Notes: generated by a model from the sequence alone, not told the origin. 64,000 nt of DNA from Chitinophaga lutea (GCF_003813775.1 NZ_RPDH01000002.1:124001-188000); one strand, 5' to 3'; counted from the first letter of the stretch, positions 40,776 through 49,841 are shown. Numbers and translations are program-made.

Positions 40776-41516
40776 TTAGATGACTTTGGCTTCTTCGTGC
40801 AGCAGTTTCACCAGTTCTTCCACGTTATCCGCGGCGATCATTTTGACGCCTGCTTTGGCGGGCGGCAGCTCGAAGGCCACGATGCCGGTGAGGTGGTCGG
40901 CCGCAACGGGCTCGATGACTTTCAGCGGCTTGGTACGGGCCGCCATGATGCCGCGCATATTGGGGATGCGGGCCTCGGCCATTCCTTTCTGGCAGGAGAT
41001 CACCACTGGCAGGTTGACTTCCACGACCTCTTCGCCGCCTTCGATTTCCCGGCGGAGGGTGGCGGTTTGCCCGTTAAGGTCGAGTTTGGAGGCGATGGAC
41101 ACAAAAGGCAGGCCGGTCAGCTCCGCCACCATGCCCCCGATGTTGGAGCCGTTATAATCGATGGTTTCTTTACCGGTGAAAATGATATCGTAGCCTTCCT
41201 GTTTGGCATGCGCCGCAATCTGGGAAGCAATGTAAAAACTGTCCGCACTGTCGGCATTCACCCTGAAAGCCTCGTCGCCGCCCAGCGCCAGCGCCTTGCG
41301 GATGACAGGCTCCGTATCCGCGCCGCCTACCGTGATGAGATGTACGGTCGCGCCCTGCGTTTCCTTCAATTCCAGCGCCCGCACCAATGCATACCATTCG
41401 TCGTATGGATTGATAATAAACTGCACGCCTGCCTCACTGAATTTCGTGTTGTTGTCCGTGAAAGCTATTTTTGCAGTCGTGTCGGGCGTTTTACTGATAC
41501 ATACTAAGATCTTCAT
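40776..41516 (-). CDS. etfB: Electron transfer flavoprotein subunit beta
   Basis: The ATG at 41516 (MKILVCISKTPDTTAKI) gives 246 residues, the usual length; the longer in-frame extension upstream reads through non-coding sequence opposite the TPR gene and is excluded. ETF-beta features are ALALGGDEAFRV (about 74-85), FTGKETIDYNGSNIGGMVAELTG split over about 118-140 (AMP/FAD contact loop), and LPVVISCQKGMAEARIPNMRGIMAA near 175-199. It forms the heterodimeric flavoprotein with the downstream etfA. Confidence 0.96.
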   Translation of the reverse strand: MKILVCISKTPDTTAKIAFTDNNTKFSEAGVQFIINPYDEWYALVRALELKETQGATVHLITVGGADTEPVIRKALALGGDEAFRVNADSADSFYIASQIAAHAKQEGYDIIFTGKETIDYNGSNIGGMVAELTGLPFVSIASKLDLNGQTATLRREIEGGEEVVEVNLPVVISCQKGMAEARIPNMRGIMAARTKPLKVIEPVAADHLTGIVAFELPPAKAGVKMIAADNVEELVKLLHEEAKVI

Positions 41517-41552
41517 AACCGTTACTGTTTTTAATAAAAAATGCAGTGTAGG

Positions 41553-41560
41553 CAAATATA
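41553..41560 (-). promoter_or_regulatory. Possible -7 element for etfBA
   Basis: On the minus strand TATATTTG fits TAnnTTTG and lies 36 nt before the etfB ATG. No TTG is seen at the expected distance, so support is partial. Confidence 0.4.
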
Positions 41561-41600
41561 TGGGATTTAGGTATTCAGCCCGTTTGGTTTTAAAATTAGA

Positions 41601-41921
41601 ATGTACATGGACAGAATAGCACAACTGAAGGCCTTTTTGGAGGACAGTCCCAACGACAGTTTCCTGCAGCACGCGCTGGCGCTGGAATACATCAAACTGA
41701 ACGACGACGCTGCCGCCCGCGGGGTATTCGAAGCGCTGCTGGCAAGGGAGCCCGGTTACGTGGGCTCTTATTATCACCTCGGCCGCCTGCTGGAACGCAC
41801 GGGCGAGCGCGATGCCGCCATCGCCGCGTACGAAAAGGGGATGAGCGTGGCCAGAGCGGCGCGCGATATGCATGCCTACAACGAATTACAGGCGGCTTAT
41901 GAAGACCTCACAGACGAATAA
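41601..41921 (+). CDS. Small tetratricopeptide-repeat protein
   Basis: The 106-residue protein has two or three TPR motifs: DSFLQHALALEYIKLNDDAAARGVFEALL (about 19-47, TPR-like) and VGSYYHLGRLLERTGERDAAIAAYEKGM (about 53-80). It has no signal peptide. Start could be the ATG at 41601 or the second at 41607. It lies 9 bp before tilS, so the two are probably co-transcribed. TPRs mediate protein contacts; the partner is not known. Confidence 0.85.
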   Translation: MYMDRIAQLKAFLEDSPNDSFLQHALALEYIKLNDDAAARGVFEALLAREPGYVGSYYHLGRLLERTGERDAAIAAYEKGMSVARAARDMHAYNELQAAYEDLTDE

Positions 41922-41930
41922 CTCCCACCC

Positions 41931-43268
41931 ATGATCGAACAATTCAAAGCATACATCGCAGCCGAACGCCTTTTCGACCCTGCCGCCCCTTTGCTGCTGG
42001 CGGTGAGCGGCGGGCTCGATTCCACCGTGCTGGTGCACCTGTGCGTACAGGCCGGCCTGCGCGCGGAAGTGGCGCATTGCAATTTCCGGTTGCGGGGTGG
42101 GGAATCGGACCGCGACGAACAATTCGTGCGGGCGCTGGCGGCCACTTACGGCCTGCCTTTCCATGTGCAGCATTTCGACACCGACGCCTATGCGGCCGGA
42201 CATAAACTGTCCACCCAAACCGCCGCCCGCGAGCTGCGGTATGCGTGGCTCGAAGCACTGCGCAAGCAGCAGGGCCTGGCATTCATCGCTACCGCCCACC
42301 ATATGCAGGATAATGTGGAAACCTTCTGGATGAACATCTCCAAAGGCACGGGCATGACCGGCATGCACGGCATCCTCCCGTTGCAGGGAAAGATCGTGCG
42401 GCCCCTGCTGTTCGCCACGCGGGAAGAAATTGCCGCCTATGCCGGGGCGCACGGGCTGCAGCATGTGGAAGACAGTTCCAATGAAACGGACAAGTATACA
42501 CGAAATTATTTCCGGCACCAGGTATTGCCGAAACTGGAAGCCGTATTCCCGGAAGTGGTAAAAAACACCGGCGCCACGATCCAGCGCATGCGCGAGGCGG
42601 AAACCCTTTACCGGCAAGCCGTTGAAGCGCAGCGGAAAAAGCTGGTGGAACAGAAAGGTGCGGAGTTTTTCATTCCCATTCTCAAACTGCGGCAGGCCGA
42701 GCCGCTGGCCACCATGCTCTATGAACTGCTGAAACCCTTCGGGTTCAGTGCGTCTCAGGCCGCGCAGGTGCAGCAGCTGCTCGACAGCGAGCCCGGCAAA
42801 TGGGTGGCCTCCGCCACGCACCGGCTGGTGCGCGACCGGAAGTGGCTCATCATTACGCCGCTGGAAGCCGCCGTATCGGCGCATTTTATCATCGAAGAAG
42901 GGCAGGAGCAGGTACTGCTGCCTGGCGATATGGAAATCTCCATCCGGGTGAGCGCCGCTGACGGCGAGGCATTGCCGGCAGCGCCCGACATCGCCAGTCT
43001 TGATAAAAGTAAATTACAGTTCCCGCTGCTGCTGCGTAAATGGAAGCAGGGCGATTATTTTTACCCGCTGGGCATGCAGAAAAAGAAAAAGCTCAGCCGC
43101 TTTTTCATCGACCAGAAACTATCGCTGCCCGAGAAAGAAAAGGTATGGGTGCTGGAATCCGCGCAACGCATCGTGTGGGTGGCGGGTTTACGGATCGACG
43201 ACCGTTTCAAGGTGACGCCGGCCAGCAAAGAGATCTGCAGGCTGCAGTTAAAAATGCGGCTGCATTAA
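41931..43268 (+). CDS. tilS: tRNA(Ile)-lysidine synthetase
   Basis: The 445-residue enzyme attaches lysine to C34 of the CAU-anticodon tRNA-Ile, converting codon reading from AUG to AUA. The ATP pyrophosphatase P-loop S26-G-G-L-D-S31 is near the N-terminus, with CNFRLRGGESDRDE (about 47-60) and TAHHMQDNVETFWMN (about 119-133) typical of TilS. C-terminal substrate-binding domains follow (WKQGDYFYPLGMQKKKKLSRFFID near 373-396). It is essential in nearly all bacteria. The 3' end overlaps the convergent rhomboid gene by 21 bp. Confidence 0.96.
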   Translation: MIEQFKAYIAAERLFDPAAPLLLAVSGGLDSTVLVHLCVQAGLRAEVAHCNFRLRGGESDRDEQFVRALAATYGLPFHVQHFDTDAYAAGHKLSTQTAARELRYAWLEALRKQQGLAFIATAHHMQDNVETFWMNISKGTGMTGMHGILPLQGKIVRPLLFATREEIAAYAGAHGLQHVEDSSNETDKYTRNYFRHQVLPKLEAVFPEVVKNTGATIQRMREAETLYRQAVEAQRKKLVEQKGAEFFIPILKLRQAEPLATMLYELLKPFGFSASQAAQVQQLLDSEPGKWVASATHRLVRDRKWLIITPLEAAVSAHFIIEEGQEQVLLPGDMEISIRVSAADGEALPAAPDIASLDKSKLQFPLLLRKWKQGDYFYPLGMQKKKKLSRFFIDQKLSLPEKEKVWVLESAQRIVWVAGLRIDDRFKVTPASKEICRLQLKMRLH

Positions 43269-43865
43269 TTTGGCGACGAAGAGTTTGAACAGTTCCGGTT
43301 TGAGGACGATCGGGAAAATGAGGCCCAGCACCGCTCCCCAGAAATGCACGTCGTGCCCGATATTGTCCATGCCGCGCTTGGACATATACCAGGAATACCC
43401 CAGGTACAGCACCGCGAAAATAACGGCGGGAATAGGGATGATCCCGAAGGGGTAAATCGTGTACCAGGGCTCGAATACCACGATCGAAAACAGCACCGCC
43501 GACACCGCGCCGGAAGCGCCCACAGCCCGGTAGCCGTAGTTGTCTTTCTGCCGGAAATAGGTAGACACGCCCGGCAATACCAGTCCCAATACATACAGCA
43601 GCAAAAAATACAGGTTACTGCCGAAAACCGCGAAGTAGATCTGTTCCATGGCCCGCCCGAAAAAATACAGGGTGAGCATGTTAAAGATCAGGTGCATGTA
43701 ATCGTTATGCACGAACCCGCCGGTGAGGAAACGGTACCACTGTTTGCGTTCCTGGATCATGTAAGGCCAGAAGCTCAGTTTGTCGATCTGGTCGGGCCTG
43801 CCGAACGAGGTAATGGAAACAAGGGCCGTAAGAATGATAATGATGAGGGTTATGGATAAGTTCAT
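43248..43865 (-). CDS. Rhomboid-family intramembrane serine protease
   Basis: The 205-residue protein has six membrane helices and the rhomboid residues: His58 and Asn62 in HLIFNM, Ser118 in G116-A-S-G119, and His174 in VHFWGAVLG as the likely catalytic partner. It cleaves single-span membrane proteins within or near the bilayer; the substrate is unknown. The C-terminus overlaps the tilS 3' end by 21 bp, tail to tail. Confidence 0.93.
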   Translation of the reverse strand: MNLSITLIIIILTALVSITSFGRPDQIDKLSFWPYMIQERKQWYRFLTGGFVHNDYMHLIFNMLTLYFFGRAMEQIYFAVFGSNLYFLLLYVLGLVLPGVSTYFRQKDNYGYRAVGASGAVSAVLFSIVVFEPWYTIYPFGIIPIPAVIFAVLYLGYSWYMSKRGMDNIGHDVHFWGAVLGLIFPIVLKPELFKLFVAKLMQPHF

Positions 43866-43894
43866 GGTTTGCTGGCGTTAAGCTGTAAAAATAG

Positions 43895-44368
43895 TCATTG
43901 ATGATGATATTTCTCATGATTCAGTACCGTATAGGCCCGGTAAAGTTGTTCTGTCACGATGAGGCGCACGATCTGGTGGGGGAACGTGAGCGCGGAAAGC
44001 GACAGTTGCGTCTGCGCCCGCTGGAGCACGGCGGCATCGAGCCCGAAAGCCCCGCCGATGAGCACGATCAACTGGCGGGTGCCGGCGTTGGCGCGCTGCT
44101 GTAAAAAATCGGACAGCTGGAGAGTGGTCATCGTTTTTCCCCGTTCGTCGAGGGCGAGGAGATAATCCTGAGGCTGGAGCATATCGAGGATAATTTTTCC
44201 TTCCTGCTTTTTTAATTCCGGGATGGAAAGGCTGGCCGCCTGTTTCACGGTCGGGATCAATTTTATCTCGAAATCGGTGTAATGCTGTAATCTTTTTTGA
44301 AAAATTTTTATGCCGTCACTGATGTAGGCGTCATTTTCCTTACCGATGCTCCAGAGCTGTATTTTCAC
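43895..44368 (-). CDS. rlmH: 23S rRNA (pseudouridine-1915 N3) methyltransferase RlmH
   Basis: The GTG at 44368 gives 157 residues (VKIQLWSIGKEND), close to the family length of about 155, whereas the longer in-frame extension is Ser/Phe-rich and unrelated. The SPOUT methyltransferase signatures are present: YLLALDERGKTMTTLQLSDFL, split as LDERGK and LSDFL (about 84-100), LIVLIGGAFGLD (about 110-121) and the C-terminal LTFPHQIVRLIVTEQLYRAY region. It methylates the universally conserved helix 69 pseudouridine. The gene is divergent from tRNA-Arg. Confidence 0.95.
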   Translation of the reverse strand: MKIQLWSIGKENDAYISDGIKIFQKRLQHYTDFEIKLIPTVKQAASLSIPELKKQEGKIILDMLQPQDYLLALDERGKTMTTLQLSDFLQQRANAGTRQLIVLIGGAFGLDAAVLQRAQTQLSLSALTFPHQIVRLIVTEQLYRAYTVLNHEKYHHQ

Positions 44369-44441
44369 GGGTTTCAGCGTTTTAGATGTGAGTTCAAAAG
44401 TAAATGGAAAAAATAAAACGCGAAGATTTTTTGAAAAAAGA

Positions 44442-44472
44442 TTTGCAGAAATGAAAATTCTCCCTACATTTG
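44442..44472 (+). promoter_or_regulatory. Bacteroidota-type promoter of tRNA-Arg
   Basis: TTTG at 44442-44445, a 19-nt spacer and TACATTTG at 44465-44472 match the consensus. The tRNA begins 24 nt after the -7 box. Confidence 0.65.
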
Positions 44473-44496
44473 CATCCCGTTCAACACAATACGAAT

Positions 44497-44570
44497 GGCT
44501 CTGTAGCTCAACTGAATAGAGCATCTGACTACGGATCAGAAGGTTTCAGGTTTGAATCCTGACAGAGTCA
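44497..44570 (+). tRNA. tRNA-Arg (anticodon ACG)
   Basis: The 74-nt cloverleaf has an acceptor stem GGCTCTG/CAGAGTC (one G-U pair), a D arm, the anticodon stem CTGA/TCAG around the loop CTACGGA (anticodon ACG), and the T arm TCAGG/CCTGA around TTTGAAT. The discriminator is A and the 3' CCA is not encoded. It reads CGN codons, with A34 expected to be converted to inosine. Confidence 0.96.
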
Positions 44571-44586
44571 CAAAAGAACGAAAACT

Positions 44587-44618
44587 AAAAAAAGGCTGCA
44601 GATATGCGGCCTTTTTTT
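44587..44618 (+). terminator. Terminator of tRNA-Arg
   Basis: AAAGGCTGCA (44591-44600) pairs with TGCGGCCTTT (44605-44614) with one wobble pair and a 4-nt loop, leading into a T run (44612-44618). Confidence 0.85.
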
Positions 44619-44669
44619 ATTGTATAACATGCTGTTTCCGTCCGTCATTTTATTCCCTTGATTCCGAGC

Positions 44670-45236
44670 CTATACCGGCAGGTATTTATTGAGGATTTTC
44701 CAGTTCTTATAGACGGTTGAGCTCTCCAGTCTGAGCAGTTTCTGCTCGCTGAAAATCGAAAGCCCTTTCCCGATGGCCACCGGGCTCACGAAAAAATAAT
44801 ATTCATCAACAAGGTCCAGGCTGATCAGCGAACGTACAAAAGTGGCACCGCCATAAACCATCAAATCCTTGCCTGGTTCTTTTTTCAGCGCCTGTATGGA
44901 AGTAGCCAGGTCGCCGTTTTCCACTTCCAGGTTCCTGCCTTTGATGGCAGTTTGCGTGCGGCTGAAAACAATCTTGCGCATATTGACCATTCGCTGCGCC
45001 AAAGATTGTTCCGGACTGTCCGGCTGGTTGTCGACCACATTCTCCCAGTGCTCCACGAATTCCCGGGTCATTTTGCGTCCCATCAGAATGATATCGCAGC
45101 TATCGGCCAGTTCAATTACTTTCTGCATGCTGGACTCATCCTGTTCGCCGGGCAGCCACATCCAGTCCAGCTGGCCTTCGGGCCCGGCAACAAAACCGTC
45201 GAGGGTTATTTGCACCTGTAATTTTAATTTTCGCAT
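44670..45236 (-). CDS. Dihydrofolate reductase/RibD C-terminal-like protein
   Basis: The 188-residue protein has the fold of the RibD C-terminal/DHFR superfamily: KLQVQITLDGFVAGPEGQLDW at the start (the DGFVAGP loop contacts NADPH), CDIILMGRKM (about 48-57), KDLMVYGGATFVRSL (about 130-144) and DEYYFFVSPVAIGKG (about 150-164). Stand-alone members of this type (YyaP/YwjB-like) are common, and their substrate is usually unknown, so it should not be called a true dihydrofolate reductase. It is a single-gene unit. Confidence 0.9.
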   Translation of the reverse strand: MRKLKLQVQITLDGFVAGPEGQLDWMWLPGEQDESSMQKVIELADSCDIILMGRKMTREFVEHWENVVDNQPDSPEQSLAQRMVNMRKIVFSRTQTAIKGRNLEVENGDLATSIQALKKEPGKDLMVYGGATFVRSLISLDLVDEYYFFVSPVAIGKGLSIFSEQKLLRLESSTVYKNWKILNKYLPV

Positions 45237-45718
45237 GTCAATGGTTTTAAAAAATGATGATGTTCCTTTCTGTTACAAATATCCGCAGACGGTTTGTGAT
45301 ATTGGGGGGATAAACGCGACAAATGGGAGGTGATTTGCGAAAAAAAGGTTAACAACAGGTACAGCCCGGTGCATTCACCGGGCCGTTGTCAGATCGCCGG
45401 GCTTTCATGCTGCGATCGGGAAAGTGCGGTGCCGGATTGCAAAACCGGCTGTTGTTTAAGATCGCGGGGTTTGACGCAGCGGTTGGGAAAGGCTGGTTTT
45501 CAGTGTACGCTAATGCGGGATTGCGGCGTCCGCTTCCCGCTGATGAAGGTGCCCAGCCAAATATCCTATTATGATCGGTGAATTTTGATGCATTCCGGCT
45601 TTGCAATTTGATTTACCTTGATGATGGAACGAACAGTGAATACCCACAACCGCCAAGCAGACGTGGCTTATACCGGATGTGGAAATGACCAACAACATCC
45701 GACTTATTAAAACTCCCG
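45237..45718. other. Intergenic region with one perfect hairpin
   Basis: This 482-bp gap has no frame with protein-like composition. GCCCGGTG (45364-45371) and CACCGGGC (45376-45383) form a perfect 8-bp hairpin with a CATT loop, but no T run follows on either strand. The region could be decayed coding sequence; I see no recognisable homologue. Confidence 0.5.
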
Positions 45719-48100
45719 ATGAGAGATATGACTACGAAGAATTTATTGCGACGCAAATGCCTGGGCGCCCTGGTGATGCTGCTGCTCGCGCAGCAAAGCC
45801 TCCGGGCGCAGACGGTATTGTATGTTTCGCCCACGGGTAACGACCAGCAAAAAGGCACTTTGCAGCAGCCTTACCGCACCTTGCAGCAGGCCGTTAACAA
45901 GGCGGCGGCGCAACAGGGCACGCAGGTGCAGATTCAGCTGAGAGGTGGTACGTATTATCCCGACAGTGCCGTGCTCATACAGGCAGGCGCTTTCCGTTCG
46001 CTGACGATCGCTCCTTACAAAGGAGAGTCCGTAACGCTGAGCGGCGCCCGGCCCGTGCAGCCGCAATGGGAAGCCTATAAAAACGGCATCTGGCAGGCGA
46101 AGCTGCCGCTCGATGTTGCGCCGGACAGGCTGTTCATTAACGGAAAGCCTATGCACATGGCGCGTTATCCGAACTACGACAGCAGCGCGCGTATATTGAA
46201 CGGCACCGCCGCCGATGCGTTGAGCGAGGCAAAGGTGAAGGGCTGGCAGCATCCCGCCGGCGGTTACGTACATGCGTTGCATGCGGGAGAATGGGGCGGC
46301 ATGCATTTCAGGATCACGGGCAAGAAAGGGGATGATCAGCTGGAAATGGCTGGCGGATGGCAGAACAACCGGCCATCGGCCCCGCATAAAAAGTCCAGGT
46401 TCGTCGAGAATATTTTTGAAGAACTGGATGCGCCGGGGGAATGGTATTACGACAGCAGCCGGCAGGTATTGTACGTGTACCCGCCCGCGGGGGTAAGCCT
46501 GCAAGCCGCCAAGATAGCCGTGGCCGGCCTGGAGCAGCTGCTCATGCTGAAAGGCACGAAACAGAAGCCGTTACAGCATGTGACCATATCGGGCATTCGT
46601 TTCGAACATACCGCCCGTACGTTCATGCGGACGGATGAACCGTTGCTTCGCAGCGACTGGGCGATTTTCAGGGGCGGTGCTATTTTATGCGAGTACACGG
46701 AAGATGTCACCATCCGGCAATGTGTATTCACGGGGCTGGGCGGCAACGCCGTTTTCTTCAGCAACTACAACCGCCATGGCAGCGTAAAGGACAATCATAT
46801 TTTTAATATCGGTGCGAGTGCGGTGGCGTTCGTGGGAGCGCCGGAGGCCGTGCGCTCACCTGCCTTCCGGTACGAAAAATTCGTGCCCTGGAACGAGATG
46901 GACTATACACCCGGACCGGCCAACGATAATTACCCGGCGGAATGTTCGGCTGAGGGGAACCTGGTGCATCACATCGGTGAAACCGAAAAACAGAGCGCCG
47001 GCGTGCAGATAGAAATGGCCAGCGACATCACGGTATCGCACAACACGATTTATAACGTGCCGCGCGCGGGCATCAACATCGGCGACGGCTGCTGGGGCGG
47101 GCACATGATCAGTCATAACGACGTGTTCAATACAGTGCTTGAAACAGGCGATCACGGGGCGTTCAACTCCTGGGGCCGCGACCGTTTCTGGCGCCCGGAA
47201 AGGCGTATCATCGATTCGATCGTGGCCGCGCGCCCGTCGATCAAATTCCTCGACGCCATGAAACCCACCGTTATCCGCAACAACCGCTTCGCCTGCGATC
47301 ATGGCTGGGATATTGACCTGGATGATGGCTCCGGCAACTACATCATTGAAAACAACGTGTGCCTCAGCGGCGGCCTCAAACTCCGCGAAGGGTACGGCAG
47401 GGTGGTGCGCAACAACATCCTCGTGAATAATACCTTCCATCCGCATGTGTGGCTGGCTAATAGTGGCGATATTTTCACCCGCAACGTGGTGACCCTGCCG
47501 TATGCGCCCATCGGCATGGAGCATTGGGGAACGCGGATCGACAGCAATTATTTCCTGTCGGCCGCGGCATTGGAGGCGGCGAAGGCATTGGGCGGCGATG
47601 CGCATAGCATCAGCGGCGCGCCGGGATTTATCAACGCCGCCGGCGGCGACTACCGTTTTACATCTTCGGCTCCGGCCCTGCAACTGGGCATCCGGAGTGT
47701 CGACGATCATTTCGGTGTAACCAGCCCCGCCTTGAAAAAGATCGCGAAAAAGGCGCCTGTGCCCACCTTGCTGGTAAAAGCAATGGAAGTGGCGGGAGAG
47801 CGAAAAGAATGGCTTGGCGCAACACTCAAGAACATTGAAACATTGGGCGAACGCTCCGCGGCCGGTTTGCCTGACCAAAGCGGCGTACTGGTGCTGGCCG
47901 TGGCGCCCGGTTCACCCATGGCGGCGAGCGGGCTGCAGAAAGGGGATGTGATCAGGAAACTGGGAGACAACGCTATAGCCACGGTGACGGACCTGTTGCA
48001 GGCTTACCAGCAGCATCGTTGGATGGGCCGTTCCAGCGCGGTGATCATCCGCAACCAGGCAGAACAAAAGATCAGTTTGTTGTTGAAAACGGCAGATTGA
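45719..48100 (+). CDS. Secreted right-handed beta-helix protein (GH141-like) with C-terminal PDZ domain
   Basis: The 793-residue product has a signal peptide (ending SLRAQ, about residue 30), then LYVSPTGNDQQKGTLQQPYRTLQQA, the usual first strand of secreted beta-helix proteins. The parallel beta-helix core (about 280-640) has PRAGINIGDGCWGGH, DTG-like turns, ETGDHGAFNSWGRDRFW and DHGWDIDLDDGSGNY. These segments resemble the GH141 family (fucosidase/xylanase type), but that is from memory and not a search. The last 100 residues (about 690-790; SGVLVLAVAPGSPMAASGLQKGDVIRKL) form a PDZ domain. It stands alone with a terminator. It probably acts on a complex glycan in the periplasm or outside. 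Confidence 0.85.
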   Translation: MRDMTTKNLLRRKCLGALVMLLLAQQSLRAQTVLYVSPTGNDQQKGTLQQPYRTLQQAVNKAAAQQGTQVQIQLRGGTYYPDSAVLIQAGAFRSLTIAPYKGESVTLSGARPVQPQWEAYKNGIWQAKLPLDVAPDRLFINGKPMHMARYPNYDSSARILNGTAADALSEAKVKGWQHPAGGYVHALHAGEWGGMHFRITGKKGDDQLEMAGGWQNNRPSAPHKKSRFVENIFEELDAPGEWYYDSSRQVLYVYPPAGVSLQAAKIAVAGLEQLLMLKGTKQKPLQHVTISGIRFEHTARTFMRTDEPLLRSDWAIFRGGAILCEYTEDVTIRQCVFTGLGGNAVFFSNYNRHGSVKDNHIFNIGASAVAFVGAPEAVRSPAFRYEKFVPWNEMDYTPGPANDNYPAECSAEGNLVHHIGETEKQSAGVQIEMASDITVSHNTIYNVPRAGINIGDGCWGGHMISHNDVFNTVLETGDHGAFNSWGRDRFWRPERRIIDSIVAARPSIKFLDAMKPTVIRNNRFACDHGWDIDLDDGSGNYIIENNVCLSGGLKLREGYGRVVRNNILVNNTFHPHVWLANSGDIFTRNVVTLPYAPIGMEHWGTRIDSNYFLSAAALEAAKALGGDAHSISGAPGFINAAGGDYRFTSSAPALQLGIRSVDDHFGVTSPALKKIAKKAPVPTLLVKAMEVAGERKEWLGATLKNIETLGERSAAGLPDQSGVLVLAVAPGSPMAASGLQKGDVIRKLGDNAIATVTDLLQAYQQHRWMGRSSAVIIRNQAEQKISLLLKTAD

Positions 48101-48120
48101 GCGACCACAACATAACATGA

Positions 48121-48150
48121 AGGGCCGGGGTTTTCTCCGGCCTTTTATTT
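48121..48150 (+). terminator. Terminator after the beta-helix/PDZ gene
   Basis: GGCCGG (48123-48128) pairs with CCGGCC (48137-48142), followed by TTTTATTT. It starts 20 bp after the stop. Confidence 0.75.
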
Positions 48151-48226
48151 ATCCGGCCGGTGGCATATCGTGCAAATCCGGTTCGCAAAAAGGCCATGTT
48201 TCGCAGCAGCCGGAAGATGGCAGGCC

Positions 48227-48679
48227 TTATGCCCCGAACTGCCGCAAATGATGGTCCATATGTTTGTACACGAAAATACCCAGGTCGTCGGTTTTCATTC
48301 TGCCGAAAAAATCGTGGATAAAATCGTGGTTGGAAAAGCGCCCGTATTCGGCGATCTGCTCCAGCCAGCGCTTTTTCAGCAGCTCGAAATCACCGCCCTG
48401 TTCCTTGATCGTAAAATGGCGCCCGGCCGGCATGCCCTTCTTCATCGGGTTATCGTTTTTCACCATTCCTTTCAGGGCCATCCTGCCGAAAAGCAATCCT
48501 AAAAATTCCTGCTTGTTGGGCGTCTTCTTTTTACCCAGCACCCAATCGTTCCAGAGGGTGCAATGCCTCGTCATCTGGTAGAGGTTCATTTTGCCCCATT
48601 GTGCGGTATTCCTGTCTGTGAGCGTGCTGATTCGCTTTATCAGTTCTTCTCTTGCGGTTTGTTCGAATATTGTCTTCAT
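48227..48679 (-). CDS. DUF1569 (DinB-like) protein
   Basis: The 150-residue soluble protein matches the DUF1569 pattern: WGKMNLYQMTRHCTLWNDW (about 28-46), with a metal-type His in the helix, and a C-terminal YKHMDHHLRQFG. Members have the four-helix DinB fold; the reaction is unknown. It is transcribed divergently from an AraC-type regulator gene with 123 bp between the starts, so it is the likely target of that regulator. Confidence 0.88.
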   Translation of the reverse strand: MKTIFEQTAREELIKRISTLTDRNTAQWGKMNLYQMTRHCTLWNDWVLGKKKTPNKQEFLGLLFGRMALKGMVKNDNPMKKGMPAGRHFTIKEQGGDFELLKKRWLEQIAEYGRFSNHDFIHDFFGRMKTDDLGIFVYKHMDHHLRQFGA

Positions 48680-48731
48680 AACTTTTTGTTTTCAGGTTTC
48701 TGATGTAAAAGTAGACCGGCTTCCGCAGCCC

Positions 48732-48750
48732 GTCACTGTGTTAAAGTGAC
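48732..48750. promoter_or_regulatory. Palindromic operator candidate between DUF1569 and the AraC-type gene
   Basis: GTCACT (48732-48737) and AGTGAC (48745-48750) are perfect reverse complements with a 7-bp centre, in the only intergenic space shared by the two divergent genes. A -7-like TAAATTTG at 48781-48788 lies 15 nt before the regulator ATG. Confidence 0.45.
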
Positions 48751-48802
48751 ATTGAACGGTGGATTTTGTGCCTTTTTGTATAAATTTGGTTATATCTGCA
48801 CC

Positions 48803-49798
48803 ATGCATATGAAACACATATCACTGATCGTATACGACGATGTGTTGCCCGCGGCGGTTTTCAACACGGCAGCCTTGCTGACCAGCGCCAACGACGCGGC
48901 CGCAAAACAGGGAAATCCCGCCCCGTTCCGGATAGAACTGGTAGGGGCGCATCTCAGGAAAACGCAGATGAACCTGCCCGTGCAGCTGCATTACACCAGA
49001 ACCATATCCGATGCATTCGATACCGACATCGTGATCATTCCGCCGATGAGCACGGAGCCGCAGGACATCAGCGCCATGCTGGCGGACAATCACCAGCTCA
49101 TCAGCTGGATAAACGAAAAATATCACCGGCACGCGCAGATCATCAGCCTATGCACGGGCGCCTACTTCCTGGCGGAATGCGGCCTGCTGAACGGCTTGCC
49201 GGCTACGTCCCATTGGGGCGCCATGGAAGATTTGCGGAAAAGATATCCTTTGATCCATTTCAAATCCGACCATGTGGTGACGCACGCCCAGGCCATCATC
49301 ACCGGCGGCGGCGGATTTTCATCGTTGAATGCCCTGCTGTATTTCATAGAAAATAACTGCGGGAAGGAAATTTCGGTGGCATTAAGCAAATTCTACGCCC
49401 TGGATTACGGCCGCACTTCCCAAAGCGTCTTCACCGTGTTCTCCGGGCAGCGCCAGCATAACGATCCGGAAATACACCAGGCCCAGCGTTACATCGAACA
49501 GGAGTTCAAAACAGACATTTCGGTAGAGCAGATCGCCCGGGAGGTGAACATGAGCAAGCGGAATTTCATCCGCCGGTTTAAAAACGCCACGGCCCTGAAC
49601 CCGATCGAATTCATCCAGCGGATAAAAGTGGAGGCCGCCAAGAAAGCTTTTGAAGTGGGAGAAACGAATATTGCGGCGGTTACCTACAGCGTGGGGTATA
49701 ACGACTTAAAAACTTTCAGAACGGTATTCAAGAAAATCACCGGGCTTACGCCGGTTGAATACCGGAACCGGTATAACACCCCGATGATGGTGAATTAA
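48803..49798 (+). CDS. GlxA-type AraC-family transcriptional regulator
   Basis: The 331-residue protein from the ATG at 48803 (a second ATG is at 48809) has an N-terminal DJ-1/PfpI-like domain, with the nucleophile-elbow type LCTGAYFLAECGLL at about 112-125, and a C-terminal AraC HTH domain (about 235-330): EQIAREVNMSKRNFIRRFKNATALNP and KKAFEVGETNIAAVTYSVGYNDLKTFRTVFKKITGLTPVEYR segments. The upstream in-frame extension is rejected because it crosses the promoter. Such regulators usually activate a neighbouring gene, here DUF1569. The inducer is not deducible. Confidence 0.92.
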   Translation: MHMKHISLIVYDDVLPAAVFNTAALLTSANDAAAKQGNPAPFRIELVGAHLRKTQMNLPVQLHYTRTISDAFDTDIVIIPPMSTEPQDISAMLADNHQLISWINEKYHRHAQIISLCTGAYFLAECGLLNGLPATSHWGAMEDLRKRYPLIHFKSDHVVTHAQAIITGGGGFSSLNALLYFIENNCGKEISVALSKFYALDYGRTSQSVFTVFSGQRQHNDPEIHQAQRYIEQEFKTDISVEQIAREVNMSKRNFIRRFKNATALNPIEFIQRIKVEAAKKAFEVGETNIAAVTYSVGYNDLKTFRTVFKKITGLTPVEYRNRYNTPMMVN

Positions 49799-49841
49799 AA
49801 AAATGGGGCCGCCCCCTTATCTGAACAGCCCCTTCCTTTTC

